The notes under the pieces: model-generated
Databases searched by the model: none
Seen by the model: only the letters and a program-made list of their open reading frames with translations
Told to the model about the DNA's origin: nothing
In this document: positions 33,601 through 45,131 of the stretch, piece by piece
Layout of the letters: every line of letters starts with the position of its first letter
Position numbering within the stretch: position 1 is the first letter of the stretch
From: Takifugu bimaculatus
Lineage: Eukaryota > Chordata > Actinopteri > Tetraodontiformes > Tetraodontidae
DNA: 64,000 nt
Assembly (NCBI GenBank): GCA_004026145.2
Contig: CP034993.1
Coordinates: forward strand, 13,798,272 to 13,862,271
Direction of reading: 5' to 3'
Translations under genes and position numbers: made by a program

Positions 33601-36600
33601 AACTTTCCTTGAGACGAATGTTCTGTTCTAGGTGAAAGTCTGGAACCTGGACCATGCTGACGGAGTCACCGCCAGCAGCTGCAGCAGCTGTGTGGACGAA
33701 GGTTCTGTGGTTCTGGGAGTTCTGGGAGGATCGGTGGTTTCTGTGGCCGGTGGTCGGCTCAGAATATTTAATCCAGTCAACGGAGCTCAAACCGAGACGG
33801 TGTTTGAAGCGTCGGCGGGACACCTGAACCCTGCAGTTTGTGTGCTGCTACAAAAGCATCAGAAGGTTCTGCTGGTTTCTGAAGACGGATCCCTCCATCA
33901 GGTCCAGAACTCTCTCTGTTCCTCCTGCTCTGACAGGAAGTAAAGGCCCAAGATCTTTTTCTAAAAAAAAAAGCATCTTCTTCTTTTAATCAGTAAAAAC
34001 TAAAAACGTCTTTTGACATAATGTCAACGAAAACCTCATTTGTGTGTTTGTGACGTCACGATTGCGCAACACTCGTGACCCACAGCCTGCGGTTCCGCTG
34101 TGCACCAGCAGGGGGCGGAAGTCCATCTTCTCCTCTTGTCTGCAGGTTTCCAGGACGAGCAAACGGATGCACGTGTTCAGGTTCCCGGTGTTGCCCTCGT
34201 TGCTATCGGTAACGGACGATGAAAACACCCTGATCACAGGTGCGACTGTTGCGCAACTGCAGCTGTCACATGACCCACCCGTCTCCTGCATCTGTCTCGT
34301 CTCCTCTGCGTTCTTCACCAACAGGACGTGATCGAACTCTGACCTTGTTCAGTATCCGTGACGACTCTGTGGATCAGTTCCTCGTCCTCCATCACGACGA
34401 CGCAGTCGTGTCCTGCTGCGTCTCCTCCGACTGCAGGCTGATCGTCTCTGGAGCCGCCGACCACATGATCCGCGTAATGATGACCTGATGGTGGCGCTGG
34501 CTCACAGCTGACCTCTGAAACAAACCTTTTGGTTCTGATCTAACTACTCCTGGTTGTGGGTTCTGCCCCCTGCTGACCCGTGTTCTGTTGCTCAGGTCTG
34601 GTCCTGGACGTCCGGCGCTCTGTTGGACACTCTGTGCTCAGAGGTTCCCATCACCACGCTTGTTTTGTTGAAGGACTTCCTGCTCTCAGCTTCAGCAGCT
34701 TCTTCCTGTATCCACCTGTGGAGTCTGAGATATGACGCCCGCCACAAACCTGCTGCCCACGTCCCCTCAGGCTCCGCCCACATGGCCATCACAAAAGACG
34801 CAGATCAGATTTTCTACGTCCGCCACCAGAACCAAATGGAGGTCTTCAGCTGGAATAACCACAAAGGTGCAAGTCTGTGGCGGTCTTTGCCCCCCTGGAA
34901 GGTCCCGTCTGTTCCTTTCCTTGGTCATGTTCTGCTCCCTCCTGGTTCTTCTTCACAGTTCACCTCCTGAACTTTGTCCCAAATCTAATCCCTCTCATGG
35001 TCCCCCCACCCCTGGCTCCTGTTCCCGTCCTCCTCTTGACATGTGTTGTTTGGACTATATGCTAAGCTAGGTGTCTTTTCCCACTTGGCTAAGCATGCTA
35101 GGCTAACACCATGTGTGATTTGCTTTGCAGGGTGTGTGTCTGAATGCTTCCAGGTCTCTGCTGAAGTCAGCTGTCTGGAGCTGCTGCAGCACAAGCGGCT
35201 GCTGCTGTGCGGTCTGACCTCGGGGACTGTGCTGATCTACCCATTAGCCCTCCCCCTGGAGACGCTCTGCATCCCCCCACCTGAGAGCCTGTGCAAGGTG
35301 ATCTGCCTCGCCAGCAGCCCCCAGGAGAAGCACTTGGCTGTGGCCTACGAGGACTGCGTCCGTCTGTTCGAGATCACCACCAGGGACAACTTCCCCACGG
35401 TGGAGGGGCCCCTGCAGGTCTTCCCTCTTTCCCTCCTTCAGGGCCCTCTGTCATCCATGGCCCTGCTGTCCAACCACAGGCTGCTGTATGGAACCCTTTG
35501 TGGGGAGGTGACACTCTTGGACCTACAGGCTGGTGTCAGCTCCCAGCTGGAGCCACACCGCAGCAGAGTCACCTGTGTGACGGCCAGTAACTGGGAGACC
35601 CACGTCCTGGTGGGCTCAGAGGATGCCGTGCAGAGGGTGTGGTCCTTGAACCCGCTGGTCCTGGACCACACCATGGAGTATAAGGTCAGAGGGTTACAGA
35701 ATCATTGTTTTAGATCTCCTCATTCAAAGATAGTTTGTGATGGTAACCTTTAACTTTGGATGGCGACTGTTTACTGTTGCTGATATGGATCCATGTGTTA
35801 GATTAGCCGCTGACCCGCTAACATCTGGTCAGCCTGAAGGAACCTATCCAAACTTTAAAAGCACGACTGGATCATCTCCCTGAACTGGTGATGTTCTGAC
35901 CCAGTTATTCTACCAGCTTGGCGTCCAGCGAGGACTTTAGAAGGCTCTGACTTTGGAGGCCTGCTCCCGTACCTCACGAACGGCTTCAAATATCTCCCTC
36001 ATATGTTGCACGTGAGGTGAAAACTGGCTGCTATTCAACCTTAACGAAGAATTCTTCTCCTGATTCTTTTTCAGGGTCTCTGCTTCGAGGGCGTCCTCTC
36101 GGCTGCGTTCTCTGAGAGCGACCAGTTCGTCTTCACGGGATCTCAGGACAGAACCATTAAAGTCTGGGACGTGGCCTCAGGTAAGGACAAACAAGAGAGT
36201 CCAGAATCACGAGCTAACATGCGAAGCTAAGCTTTCGCCATCATCTTCGACCACCTCAAGGTCTTACGTTCACACATGACCCCACCCTGCAGACCTGATC
36301 TCAGCCTCTTTATGTCCTCCTGTCAGGGAACCTGCTCATGGTTCAGTACGTCTACTCCCCCATCGTCCGCATGGTGACTTTCAGGAATGGCTTCGTAGCG
36401 TTGTCTCAGTGTGGCGCTGTCATCAGGGAGGCTTTTCACTGTCCAGACCACATTAGTCCAGACTACAAGCCTCTGAAGAATGTTCAGGCTCACTACAGGG
36501 TCACCTCCAGGGAACAGAACCAGCACCCGGGACCAAGCCATGAGACAAACCTCCAAGGTTTCAACCCAGCGCAGCTCAACGTGAACCTCCTGAGCATGCT

Positions 36601-36637
36601 CAAAACCAAGCCGTCCTCCACCTGTATGTTACTGTAG
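27644..36637 (+). CDS. nwd1: NACHT and WD repeat domain-containing protein 1-like
   Basis: STAND-family P-loop NTPase. Nineteen exons: 27644-27758, 27890-27975, 28043-28159, 28242-28596, 28727-30015, 30125-30328, 30391-30544, 32125-32242, 32314-32478, 32562-32759, 32858-32980, 33057-33253, 33632-33901, 34146-34239, 34325-34473, 34596-34866, 35131-35684, 36075-36180, 36327-36637; about 1624 aa if the frameshift is discounted. Order: N-terminal DUF4062-type domain (VRVFISSTLTD, VVDLHWGVR), NACHT with Walker A GAAGMGKT at 29266-29289 and Walker B LLIVLDALDQL just after 29534, winged-helix-like region, then WD40 repeats (VAGSDDGRMAVWNL, FTGSQDRTIKVWDV). The long exon 28727-30015 needs removal of one G in the G6 run at 29528-29533 to stay open. 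The protein ends CMLL, a CaaX-like box. NWD1 has been linked to androgen-receptor signalling and purine synthesis in mammals; nothing here tests that. Confidence 0.92.
30594..31552. repeat. 8-bp minisatellite in nwd1 intron
   Basis: About 950 bp of GAGGTGGC/GAGGTGAC/AGGGTGAC units in the intron after exon 30391-30544. Longer blocks recur (a stretch near 31100 is repeated about 120 bp later). Opens spurious minus-strand frames of 100-150 codons (HLATSPPRH). Confidence 0.96.
31676..31985. repeat. 10-bp minisatellite in the same nwd1 intron
   Basis: About 31 copies of GGACAGGTGA or GGACATGTGA. Unrelated in unit to the array just upstream. Confidence 0.96.
33330..33590. repeat. 32-bp minisatellite in nwd1 intron
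   Basis: About eight copies of a unit with GGGCGCCACCTCTGGGCG followed by TGGCCCGGATGGTT or close variants. Lies between WD40-encoding exons 33057-33253 and 33632-33901. Confidence 0.95.
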
Positions 36638-38179
36638 GGACCTTCAGAGGCGTCCTGCCATTCATACGTGAATTTGTTAAGTTGACAGCAGCATTAGCAG
36701 CATGTGACCCGGTTTACACATAAAATGGTTTGTTTTTTTGTTTTGATTAAATGATATGAGGGGTTAAAAATGATCCAAATGCCGATGAGATACATTCGAA
36801 CATATTATAGCTGCAGTTTTTCAGTTGCTGTTGTGACGTGTTAATTATGATCTACATTAAAGTCAAAACAAGCGGACCTTTAAATGAACAAAAGATCTTT
36901 AATTCATTTGCTTGAAGCCATGTCATTAGTCAATAAAACCATTAACATTTACGTTCTTCATCCTAATTCTACCAAGTGCTACTTAAGGTCTGTGATTTAG
37001 TTTAAAGGTTGTTAATTTAAAGTAGATCAAATGTTAAATAGTTTTAGAAAGTACTCCACGATTGACTCTTTGTAAAATTCATAATTTAGTGCCATTTATT
37101 CACGTACACTGATCATGTTCATTTTCATGAACGCTCCACGGTGCAGTTCCCAGCTCTGCCAGTGGCGGCGCCCGTTCACGTCATCGCTGAAGTTACTTCT
37201 TCTGTTGTTTTCTTTTCCATGGCTGGCGAGTTAAAACTGGCAGAGGAGTCAAACTAGTCGAGAGGACGAGCAGGCAGACTTTCGAAATTAGCAGCAGTAT
37301 AGCTATATATCTGTATTGTAAGGGTTAGTGGTTAAATATATTAAAAGCGTAAGATGCTTATCACAATAGATATTTTTATTGGACGGCAGAGACGCTTCCA
37401 TAGGATTCCACATAAACCAATCAGAGACGGAAGAGAGTCTTCTTCGTTTAAAAATAAAAACGCCAAGGCGCTTTCGGATGACGACATAACTGTGCGACAA
37501 CCTAATTAGCTGGCTAAGTGGTGTGTCCCATCCTGAGGAGTTAACGAAGCCCTTCTGTGCTGGCGCTTGTTCACAATCGACATAAAGAAGACCGGTAGGA
37601 AACCTCGGAATCGCGATGTCACGTTCATTCGGTAGTTTGACTTTTGTCCATAGAGGCAGCGCTTTGCAAGCTGACGGAGTGTCCTCGGCTAACAATGTGC
37701 GTCATGCTGCTACAGTACCGTGGACACGTCACGTAAAGTGACCATAAATAATAGTTTTCATCTGGGCCGAAACCATATGTGCTGGGTTTTGGGTTTAGCT
37801 GTGTCATAACCTGGCAACGGAATAAAAATGCTTATAATTTACCCGTGAGTGTGGTATCAGATTCTCCCGGAGCCCGATGAGTCGGTGGTACATCCTTCTG
37901 ATGCGTTGCAGTTTGATGAAGCATTTAGGTTAAAAGCAATGCGGTTTTAAGATGTGACGCACTGGTGATCTTTAATTCGTTTTCTGTTTCTGTCGCGGAG
38001 CTAATCCAATCACATTGTCTGCTCAACATGCTGGCGAACTTTGTGTTGGCGTCACGGAAACACGATACGTTTGTGTCTCCGGAATATTCCTGCTCAATGG
38101 GCCTGCATGTGGTGACTGTAGTGAGCTGGTGTTTTCCTGCAGGGCGTCACTGAGCTGAGAGGTTCGAACCTCCCTCATC
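36638..38179. other. nwd1-sgta intergenic interval
   Basis: About 1.5 kb, AT-rich. It must contain the nwd1 3' UTR and the sgta promoter; a non-coding sgta 5' exon may lie just before 38180. The minus-strand ORF at 37303-37695 has no recognisable family and no supporting splice signals. Nothing else is supported. Confidence 0.45.
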
Positions 38180-38765
38180 ATGGCGGACAACAAGCGCCTC
38201 GCCTTCTCCATCATCCAGTTCCTTCATGAGCAGCTCGGCTCAGGAAATCTGTCCTCCGGAGCCCAGGAGAGTCTGGAAGGTGAGTCCTCCTCCGAGAAGA
38301 CCGGACTGAATCTGGAATAAGCTGCTGTGTGAAGTAGAATTACCATGAGTACTACAGTAGTTCCCAGAATAAAGCTGGTGACTCTACTGCAACATCTGCC
38401 CCATTTCCGTTTGTTGAAACGAGCCTTTGTGTTTGCAGTTGCCATTCAGTGTTTGGAGACAGCTTTTGAGGTTTCCACCGACGACCAGAGCCTCTCCGTC
38501 CCCATGTCGTTACCAGAGATCTTCACCTCCGCCACCTCCAAGGTAACCCCCCCCAGACGGGCTCCAGACGTTGACGTTCACCTTTGTAACAGCCGATTTG
38601 TTATTACAGTTACTCCTTCCAACAACAGTGAAAGCAGCATTGTTCCCTAACAAAGTACATTTCAGAAATGTAATAAATGAAACGGTCCCAGAATCTCTGG
38701 TCACTAAAAACAGACTCTTTATTGTCATTGCACATTCCTACACAACAGAGTTCTATTTGATAGCA

Positions 38766-38807
<42 letters not shown>

Positions 38808-39387
38808 TCACAGCTTCCAGCTGAGTCTCAGGTCAACAACAACACCACCCCAAACGCTCTGACTGAGGAGCAGAAATCTGAGGCGGAGACTCTCAAAAAC
38901 AAAGGTGAGGATGAGGAGGAAGCTCTTCTTCCGTTGCTGCTGAAGGTTTCTGACTCTGCGTGCTGACAGGAAACGACCAGATGAAAATGGAGAATTTCTC
39001 TGCGGCCGTGGAGTTTTACTCGAAGGCCATCACCGTCAACCCTCACAACGCCGTCTACTTCTGCAACAGGTCGGTGCTCTTCATCACCGCCTGTGTTTCC
39101 TGAGTTGCCACCTGGTTATTGATGAAGGTGTGTGTCTGTGTGTGTGTGATTGTTTATGCAGAGCTGCAGCTCACAGTAAACTGGGAAACTATGCTGGAGC
39201 GGTGCAGGACTGTGAGCAGGCCATCAGCATCGACCCAAACTACAGCAAAGCCTACGGCAGGATGGGGTATGATGTCATTGTGACTCCGCCCACAGCCTTC
39301 TCAGAAAATGACCATTTACGCCCCTGATGTTGAGACAATGGCTGTCCCAGTATAACTGGTTAATTCACTCTGTCCCAATACCATAAC

Positions 39388-39424
<37 letters not shown>

Positions 39425-39758
39425 TCTGGCTCTTGCCAGTCTCAACAAACACTCGGAGGCGGTTGGGTACTATCAGAAGGCTCTGGAACTGGACCCTCAT
39501 AACGACAGCTACAAAACCAACTTGAAAATTGCTGAAGAGAAAATGGAGACCTCCAGCCCAGTAAGACCAGTACAGAGGCCTTCACATACCGGGTGTGTTG
39601 AGGTGGTGATGTCCTTATCTGTGCGTCTCTCTGTGCCCCCAGACGGCGCCCATGGGTGGGGTGGATCTTGCAGGTTTGCTCAGTAATCCAGGCTTCATGA
39701 ACATGGTGAGACGTGATGCTCCGACTGTGTTGCTGCTGGCTGTGTAGCTAACGTTTGA

Positions 39759-39835
<77 letters not shown>

Positions 39836-40317
39836 CGCAGGCCTCGTCTCTGATGACCAACCCTCAGGTCCAGCAGCTGTGAGTAACATTCTGTCTCCAC
39901 ACCAGCCTGCTGCTCTTCAGCACGCTCATCTCTCTTTCTGTCCTGCTCAGAATGTCAGGGATGATGTCGGGAGCGTTTAGTGGGATGGGAGGAGCAGCAG
40001 GAGGAGCAGCAGGAGGAGGAGGAGGAGCAGCAACGGCACCAGCAGGGGGGGCAGGAGGAGGAGGAGCTGCCCCAACAGCACCTGGAGCCACTGCACCGGG
40101 GGATTTGTCGGGACTGATCCAAGCGTACGTACAGCTGGGGGCTCTGGGGGCTCTGGGGGCTCTGGGTGCTCGGGACGGCGCTGCTAGATGTTCTGTGTCC
40201 TGCAGGGGGCAGCAGTTCGCTCAGCAGATGCAGCAACAGAACCCGGAACTCGTCCAGCAGCTGAGGAGCCAAATCCGCAACCGAAGTCCCAGCGGAGGGA
40301 ACGAAGAGCAGCCGTGA
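38180..40317 (+). CDS. sgta: Small glutamine-rich TPR protein alpha
   Basis: Cytosolic co-chaperone that captures tail-anchored and mislocalised membrane proteins and hands them to the GET/BAG6 system. Ten exons: 38180-38279, 38439-38542, 38814-38904, 38970-39069, 39162-39266, 39425-39560, 39643-39705, 39841-39878, 39951-40124, 40206-40317; 340 aa. Order: N-terminal dimerisation domain (MADNKRLAFSIIQFLHEQL), three TPR motifs (NDQMKMENFSAAVEFYSKAI, AHSKLGNYAGAVQDCEQAI, LNKHSEAVGYYQKALELDP), then a glycine/alanine/methionine-rich region and a glutamine-rich end (QQFAQQMQQQNPELVQQL). The exon 39951-40124 carries expanded GGA/GCA runs, making the protein longer than human SGTA (313). Three introns end in GT repeats at or near the acceptor. 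Confidence 0.97.
38769..38807. repeat. (GT)n before an sgta splice acceptor
   Basis: The GT run ends 6 bp before the AG at 38812-38813. Confidence 0.95.
39389..39424. repeat. (GT)n forming an sgta splice acceptor
   Basis: The GT run leads straight into TAG at 39422-39424, so it stands where the polypyrimidine tract should be for exon 39425-39560. Confidence 0.93.
39760..39838. repeat. Long (GT)n before an sgta splice acceptor
   Basis: About 75 bp of GT ending in GCGTGCGCAG, directly before exon 39841-39878. Confidence 0.95.
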
Positions 40318-40542
40318 CGTCCAGACTGGGTGAGAACTGACACCGCTCGCTGCTGTAAATGGCGTCGGAGCGCCCCCTGTGGGCGGGCCGCGGTGCAGCT
40401 CTTAGACTCCTCCCCCTTCACTTCGGCACAGTGGACCAAGGTTGACCTCAGAATTGTTTGTCTTGTGGGGACTGTAGCTCAGCGCAGATGTTGGGAGAGG
40501 TTTGAGCGCTCGTGACGCCTCACGGGCCCGACCTGGTTTCTA

Positions 40543-40548
40543 AATAAA
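40543..40548 (+). terminator. sgta poly(A) signal
   Basis: AATAAA 226 bp after the sgta stop. Confidence 0.65.
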
Positions 40549-40798
40549 GATTTAAACAGTGAGTTCAAACGTGCGTTTACTCTGCTTCTTTCCTCTGTCA
40601 GGGTTTTGGTGTGTGTGGAGGAAAATGAGTGATGGATGAAACTGGAAGGACTGGAACAGTTTCTTCTGTTCTGGTGTGAGAACATTTCTGGAACATTCGT
40701 GGTTCTAAATCAACACCTTCCAGCAGCTCTCTGGACCTTCTGATCACTCTGAGAACAGCTGAGTTTCACCCAGGCTTCAGATGTCCTTCACCTCTACT

Positions 40799-40838
<40 letters not shown>

Positions 40839-40984
40839 TGTGAGGGGGGTAGAACACTTCAAATTAAAATGAGCATCTGGCCATTTACCTGGTGTGTGTT
40901 TAACATGTAATCTGTGAATATAATGATGTAAAGAAGCCTTTAATGTTTCCATCCAGCTCTGTCATGTGGATTTGCTGCAGCGTG

Positions 40985-41015
<31 letters not shown>

Positions 41016-41240
41016 TTTTGAACTCCTTTGACCTGCTAACGACGTCCACATCTATTGGCACTAACGTTGCCCTATAAAAATGATCATGTGAGGTTTCCTT
41101 CCATGTTTTTACTGATATTTTAGCAGGAGGAGCTTTTGTAGAAGCGATGATGTTGGCAAATACAGAATTACTCAAAGACCTTAAAAGTGCTTTGATTTAT
41201 TAAAAACGTCACGTTGCCGATACCGGACACAGAAAATTAC

Positions 41241-41246
41241 TTTATT
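41241..41246 (-). terminator. Poly(A) signal of the minus-strand small gene
   Basis: AATAAA on the minus strand, 26 bp after the TAA stop at 41272-41274. Confidence 0.7.
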
Positions 41247-41271
41247 TCTTCAAGCTGAGCACGTCTGACAA

Positions 41272-41952
41272 TTATTGAAATATCCAATCGTTGAGGTCGA
41301 AGCCCATATTCAGCCTGACGTACAACATCGGTTCCAGGTAGCAGCCAAACACCTGCAGCTCTGTTGAGGACCAACGGAAGAGAACATGAAGGTAATTAAT
41401 CACGATATTTAATCACGATATTAAATCACACTGACAGTTTGCCACGTCCAGCTCCAGTCAGTAGTGTAAATAAAACCAAACCTGGTTTTCTGGTTGGAAA
41501 CACAACGCGCTCCTTAAAGCAGCTTCATCAGCAGGTCGAATGAGGCCGTCACAGATGCTCAAACCATCCGTTGGTTCGTCCACGGTCCCGGTTCTGCTGC
41601 AGCTGCTTCGAGGAAGGAAGAGCTGCGGGTCGAGGGCGTCTGCTGCCCCCTGGGGCAGGAGGGGGCAGGAGGGGGCAGGAGGGGCGGTGTCCTCCCCGAG
41701 GACAGACACCTGGCAGCAGGGCTGAGGCTGGTCCAGGTCCGGCTCTGTAACCGCTTCCAGCGACGCTTTAACCTGAAGCAGTAAAATCCTTCATTAAAGA
41801 CGATCGTGACGTAAGCAGGAAGTCGCTTGTGCCGCCGCGGGAGCGGGGACGGACGGACGGACGGACAGGTAAACACCGACCTTTTCAGGCTCTCTGGGCT
41901 GTGCGAGGAGCCAGCAGCGTTTATACTGGTCAGACTGGGCCGAAGAGCCCAT
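41272..41952 (-). CDS. Unrecognised small protein, 149 aa
   Basis: I do not recognise the family. Three exons join at phase 0: 41952-41881 (starts MGSSAQSDQYKRCWLLAQP, donor after AAG), 41772-41482 (VKASLEAVTEPDL through ALCFQPENQ), 41358-41272 (LQVFGCYLEPMLYV through DLNDWIFQ, stop TAA). All splice sites are GT-AG and a poly(A) signal follows, which argues for a real gene. The first exon has an amphipathic basic stretch; the middle is proline-, serine- and acidic-rich and probably disordered; the last exon is hydrophobic/aromatic and looks the most conserved part. No signal peptide or clear transmembrane helix. The middle exon contains a short in-frame tandem of 10-bp GGGGCAGGAG on the + strand. 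It lies antisense over the likely 5' leader of slc39a3. Confidence 0.6.
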
Positions 41953-42277
41953 TTAGGCTGCGGCGAAGCTTAAGATGAAAGCTACTTTGATTAGTTGCGG
42001 GCTAACTGGTGGCTCTTAGCCGCTAAGCTAGCCGCTGTTAGCCGGAAACGGGCTGTCCCACCTTTTATAATGGGTCCTATTTATGACAGCTGAGCGGTTT
42101 GAAGGGAATAATTTGGTGTTGAGCGCACATGGAGGCAGGTTCTTGTCGGCGAACACCTGATCACGTCATCAGGGTTGCACAGCTAGTGAGGGTGCACACG
42201 GCACCAACACACCTGTCAGTCTAACCTGTTCTCCACCCTCCACCTGCTGCTAACGAGGCAGCCCGGGCAGCTTCAGG

Positions 42278-43309
42278 ATGGACATCCTGGTGGCCAAGCT
42301 GCTGGGCATGCTGGGCTTGCTGGTCCTGATGCTCGCAGGGGTCCTGGTCCCGGTGCGCCTGCTCAGCTCCGACTCGGCTCTCAGGTACCGGAGGTCTCTG
42401 CCGCTGCTCAACGCCTTCGGAGGAGGAGTGTTCCTGGCCACTTGCTTCAATGCTCTGCTGCCTGCAGTGAGGGAGAAGGTGAGGCGCACGCACACGCGTG
42501 CACACACGGAGAATGAGCGTGATGGGAGCTGTGGCCTCTTTCACCTGTGCTGTGCTCGTGTTCACCTGTAGGTGGCCTCCTTATTGGAGCAGCTGAAGGT
42601 GAGCAGCGACTACCCGCTGGCGGAGACCATGATGATGATCGGCCTCTTCCTCACTGTGTTTGTGGAGCAGACCGCCCTCACCTTCAAGAAGGACAAACCG
42701 TCCTTCATCGACCTTGAAACCTTCAACGCCGGCGGCTCGGAGGCCGGCAGCGACTCGGAGTACGACACGCCCTTCATTTCCTCGTCTCAGGGCCACCACG
42801 ACCTCCACCCCCACGGGCACCAGCACGGACACTTCAACCCCGCTAAGTTAGCCGGGGCGGGGCCCCTTCGCCTGCTCGGGCTGGTCTTTGCTCTCTCGGC
42901 TCACTCTGTGTTTGAAGGCCTGGCGCTGGGCCTGCAGGACGACGGCGCCCGGCTGGCCAGCCTCTTCCTGGGCGTGGCCATCCACGAGGCCTTGGCTGCT
43001 GTGGCGCTTGGAGCGAGTGTTGCCAAGGCTTCTCTGGGTATGAAACATGCCGTCAAGCTGGGTTTGACCGTCAGTCTGATGATCCCCCTCGGGATGGTGC
43101 TGGGGATGGTCATCGAGTCGGCACAGACGCTCGCGGGCACCGTGGTGTCGGTGGTGCTGCAGGGACTCGCCGCCGGCACCTTCCTGTTTATCACGTTCTT
43201 TGAAATTTTGTCCCGAGAGCTGGATGAGAAACAGGACCGGCTGCTCAAAGTGCTCTTCCTCATCCTCGGGTACGCCGCTCTCGCTCTGCTCGTGTTCATC
43301 AAGTGGTGA
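42278..43309 (+). CDS. slc39a3: Zinc transporter ZIP3
   Basis: Plasma-membrane zinc importer of the ZIP I/II subfamily. Two coding exons, 42278-42478 and 42572-43309, give 312 aa, matching human SLC39A3 (314). Eight membrane helices are apparent: three N-terminal ones (the first MDILVAKLLGMLGLLVLML), a cytosolic loop rich in acid and histidine (GHHDLHPHGHQHGH), then five more. Helix 4 carries HSVFEGLALGLQ and helix 5 HEALAAVALG, the metal-binding histidine and glutamate signature. A non-coding first exon may end at 41868 (ACGGACAG followed by GTAAAC). AATAAA at 43851 is a likely poly(A) signal. Confidence 0.97.
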
Positions 43310-43414
43310 CGCGCAGGAGGTCTCCCAAGAACTGGTCCAGTCACAGCCTCCCTTCGAGTACTGACCAAAGCAGTCGGACCAGTCCCGAGCAAGCTGGTCC
43401 ACTTCCATGAGTAG

Positions 43415-43675
43415 TGCTCCACCGTGGGGCCTCCTCCGCCGTGGGGCCTCCTCCACCGTGGGGCCTCCTCCACCGTGGGGGCCTCCTCCACCGTGGGGGC
43501 CTCCTCCACCGTGGGGCCTCCTCCACCGTTGGGACTCCTCCACCGTTGGGACTCCTCCACCGTTGGGACTCCTCCACCGTGGGGACTCCTCCACCGTGGG
43601 GCCTTCTCCACCGTTGGGACTCCTCCACCGTGGGGCCTCCTCCACCGTGGGGCCTCCTCCACCATTGGAGCTTCT
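43415..43675. repeat. 17-bp minisatellite in the slc39a3 3' UTR region
   Basis: About 15 copies of GGGGCCTCCTCCACCGT, with GGGACTCCTCCACCGTT variants. The same unit recurs at 45820-46040. The minus-strand ORFs of up to 280 codons across it (GGGPTVEEAPRW) are spurious. Confidence 0.96.
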
Positions 43676-45131
43676 CTCAGCTTTATGTAGCTTCAACACG
43701 CCTCAGAGGCTCATTTGGTTTCTTTTGTTCGTCATTCTAACGTTTTAAGGCGGAGCTGCTGATTGTGAGCTGACGGGAATCAACAGGAATCAACAACCAT
43801 CCAGAGCAACGTCGGCGCCGCTCCAGTGATTGAACTTGTATTTACTGGTGAATAAATAGAAAACACTGACTTTGTTTGCTGAGGTTCTTCTATGGCCTTA
43901 AAAATAAGCTCAATTAATAATTAACAACCTGTCAGGCCTCTGGTATGATGGGATGTTTGGTTGCTTTCACACTTAGCTAACGCTCATTCGTGGCCACGTG
44001 GACTCCGTTTCTTAGCAACAGTCTGTGAGCAACGTGTTAAATTCAACCAGAAAGTTTTGTTGTGAACTAAGATACTGCAGAACTTCGGCTGTGACGGCTG
44101 ATGTTTCTGCTTTTCTTTAGGTTTTAAAATCATTTTCAGAAGTGCTTTGACAGGAAACAGTATGTTGTGTTAGCTCGAGGCGTTAGCTCCCCCCCATCAT
44201 GTTCAGGCCTGTGTAAAGTTCCTCACGTGTGACTGTCAACGCCAGATGTTACAGATGTTTATCAGTGTCAGAAATACCTTTAAAAATCTGCCTCGTTATT
44301 TGTCTTGATTCAGCTGAATCCTTTTGGTAAAATGGTTTTTAGATGAATTTAATAAAATGTTTCATGGTGGTCCGACTGCTTCAGCCTGTTCTTTCCGGTT
44401 TTCATGTCAGTATTGTGGAGAGGACGTTCCAGCTGTGAGGAACATCTGGACGGCTGTCTCCACCTGGAAGGTTGTCCAGCCTGCTGACGTCCCAGTTCTC
44501 GGCTCTTAGATCGGAGCAGTTCGTGGTGTCTCTGCTGCCCCCTGCTGGGCTGGGACACTCTTACAGCTGATCTGAGGTCCCAAACGCTTCAGTTCGTCCC
44601 AGAATGGACAATAATTCAGCTGCACACGACGCTGCTCAAGGGTTCCTGGGCAGAACCTGCTGAGGTCCAGACTGCTGGGTCCACATGTTGTCCAGTGGTC
44701 TTTGTTGTTGTCCAGTGGTCTTTGTTGTTGTCCAGTCGTCTTTGTTGTTGTCCAGTCTTTGTTGTCCTGATGACCTGCACCAGTTTGATGGAAGGTTTTT
44801 ATCCGTCCATCATGCATCAGGAATATTGAACATTGGGTCTTCAGACATTTAGAAATAAACAGGTTGGTCAAAGTTGCTGCCTGCGTCCGGCCAGGCTGGT
44901 TTCAGGGGTCCAGCAGCTGGAGCAGAGGTCAGCACAGAGGCGTGAGGCGTCCCTGGGTTAATCCGCTAATCTCTGCTAAGACTCCCTGCTGCTGCCTGCA
45001 GACGGTTGGCTCGGCTCGGACCAGGAGGAGTTAATCCCCCGGTGGAAAAGGTGAGGCCGACTTTGACTCGTTCTGTCCCGGTTTGTCAGCCTGCCAAGGA
45101 CCGTAAGGAGAACCGGAACGTTGGAGCGGCT
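43676..45131. other. slc39a3-EAAT intergenic interval
   Basis: About 1.4 kb without a supported exon. Contains several AATAAA hexamers (44349, 44853) and a 20-bp tandem at about 44695-44760 (TGGTCTTTGTTGTTGTCCAG, about four copies). A CTGCAG at 44996-45001 may be the acceptor of the EAAT gene's 5' UTR exon. Confidence 0.5.
43851..43856 (+). terminator. Candidate slc39a3 poly(A) signal
   Basis: AATAAA about 540 bp past the stop, beyond the minisatellite; the 3' UTR would therefore include the array. Confidence 0.55.

Larger units (their letters stand above)
40318..41271. other. sgta 3' region and convergent interval
   Basis: sgta 3' UTR followed by about 700 bp without genes. Microsatellites: (GT)n at 40797-40832 and (CA)n at 40984-41013. 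TTTATT at 41241-41246 is the minus-strand poly(A) signal of the next gene. Confidence 0.6.

Noticed and set aside
37303..37695. 130-codon minus-strand ORF upstream of sgta
   Set aside because: No recognisable domain, no splice or poly(A) support; AT-rich chance ORF is sufficient.
42848..43699. 283-codon minus-strand ORF
   Set aside because: Antisense of slc39a3 exon 2 plus the 17-bp minisatellite.
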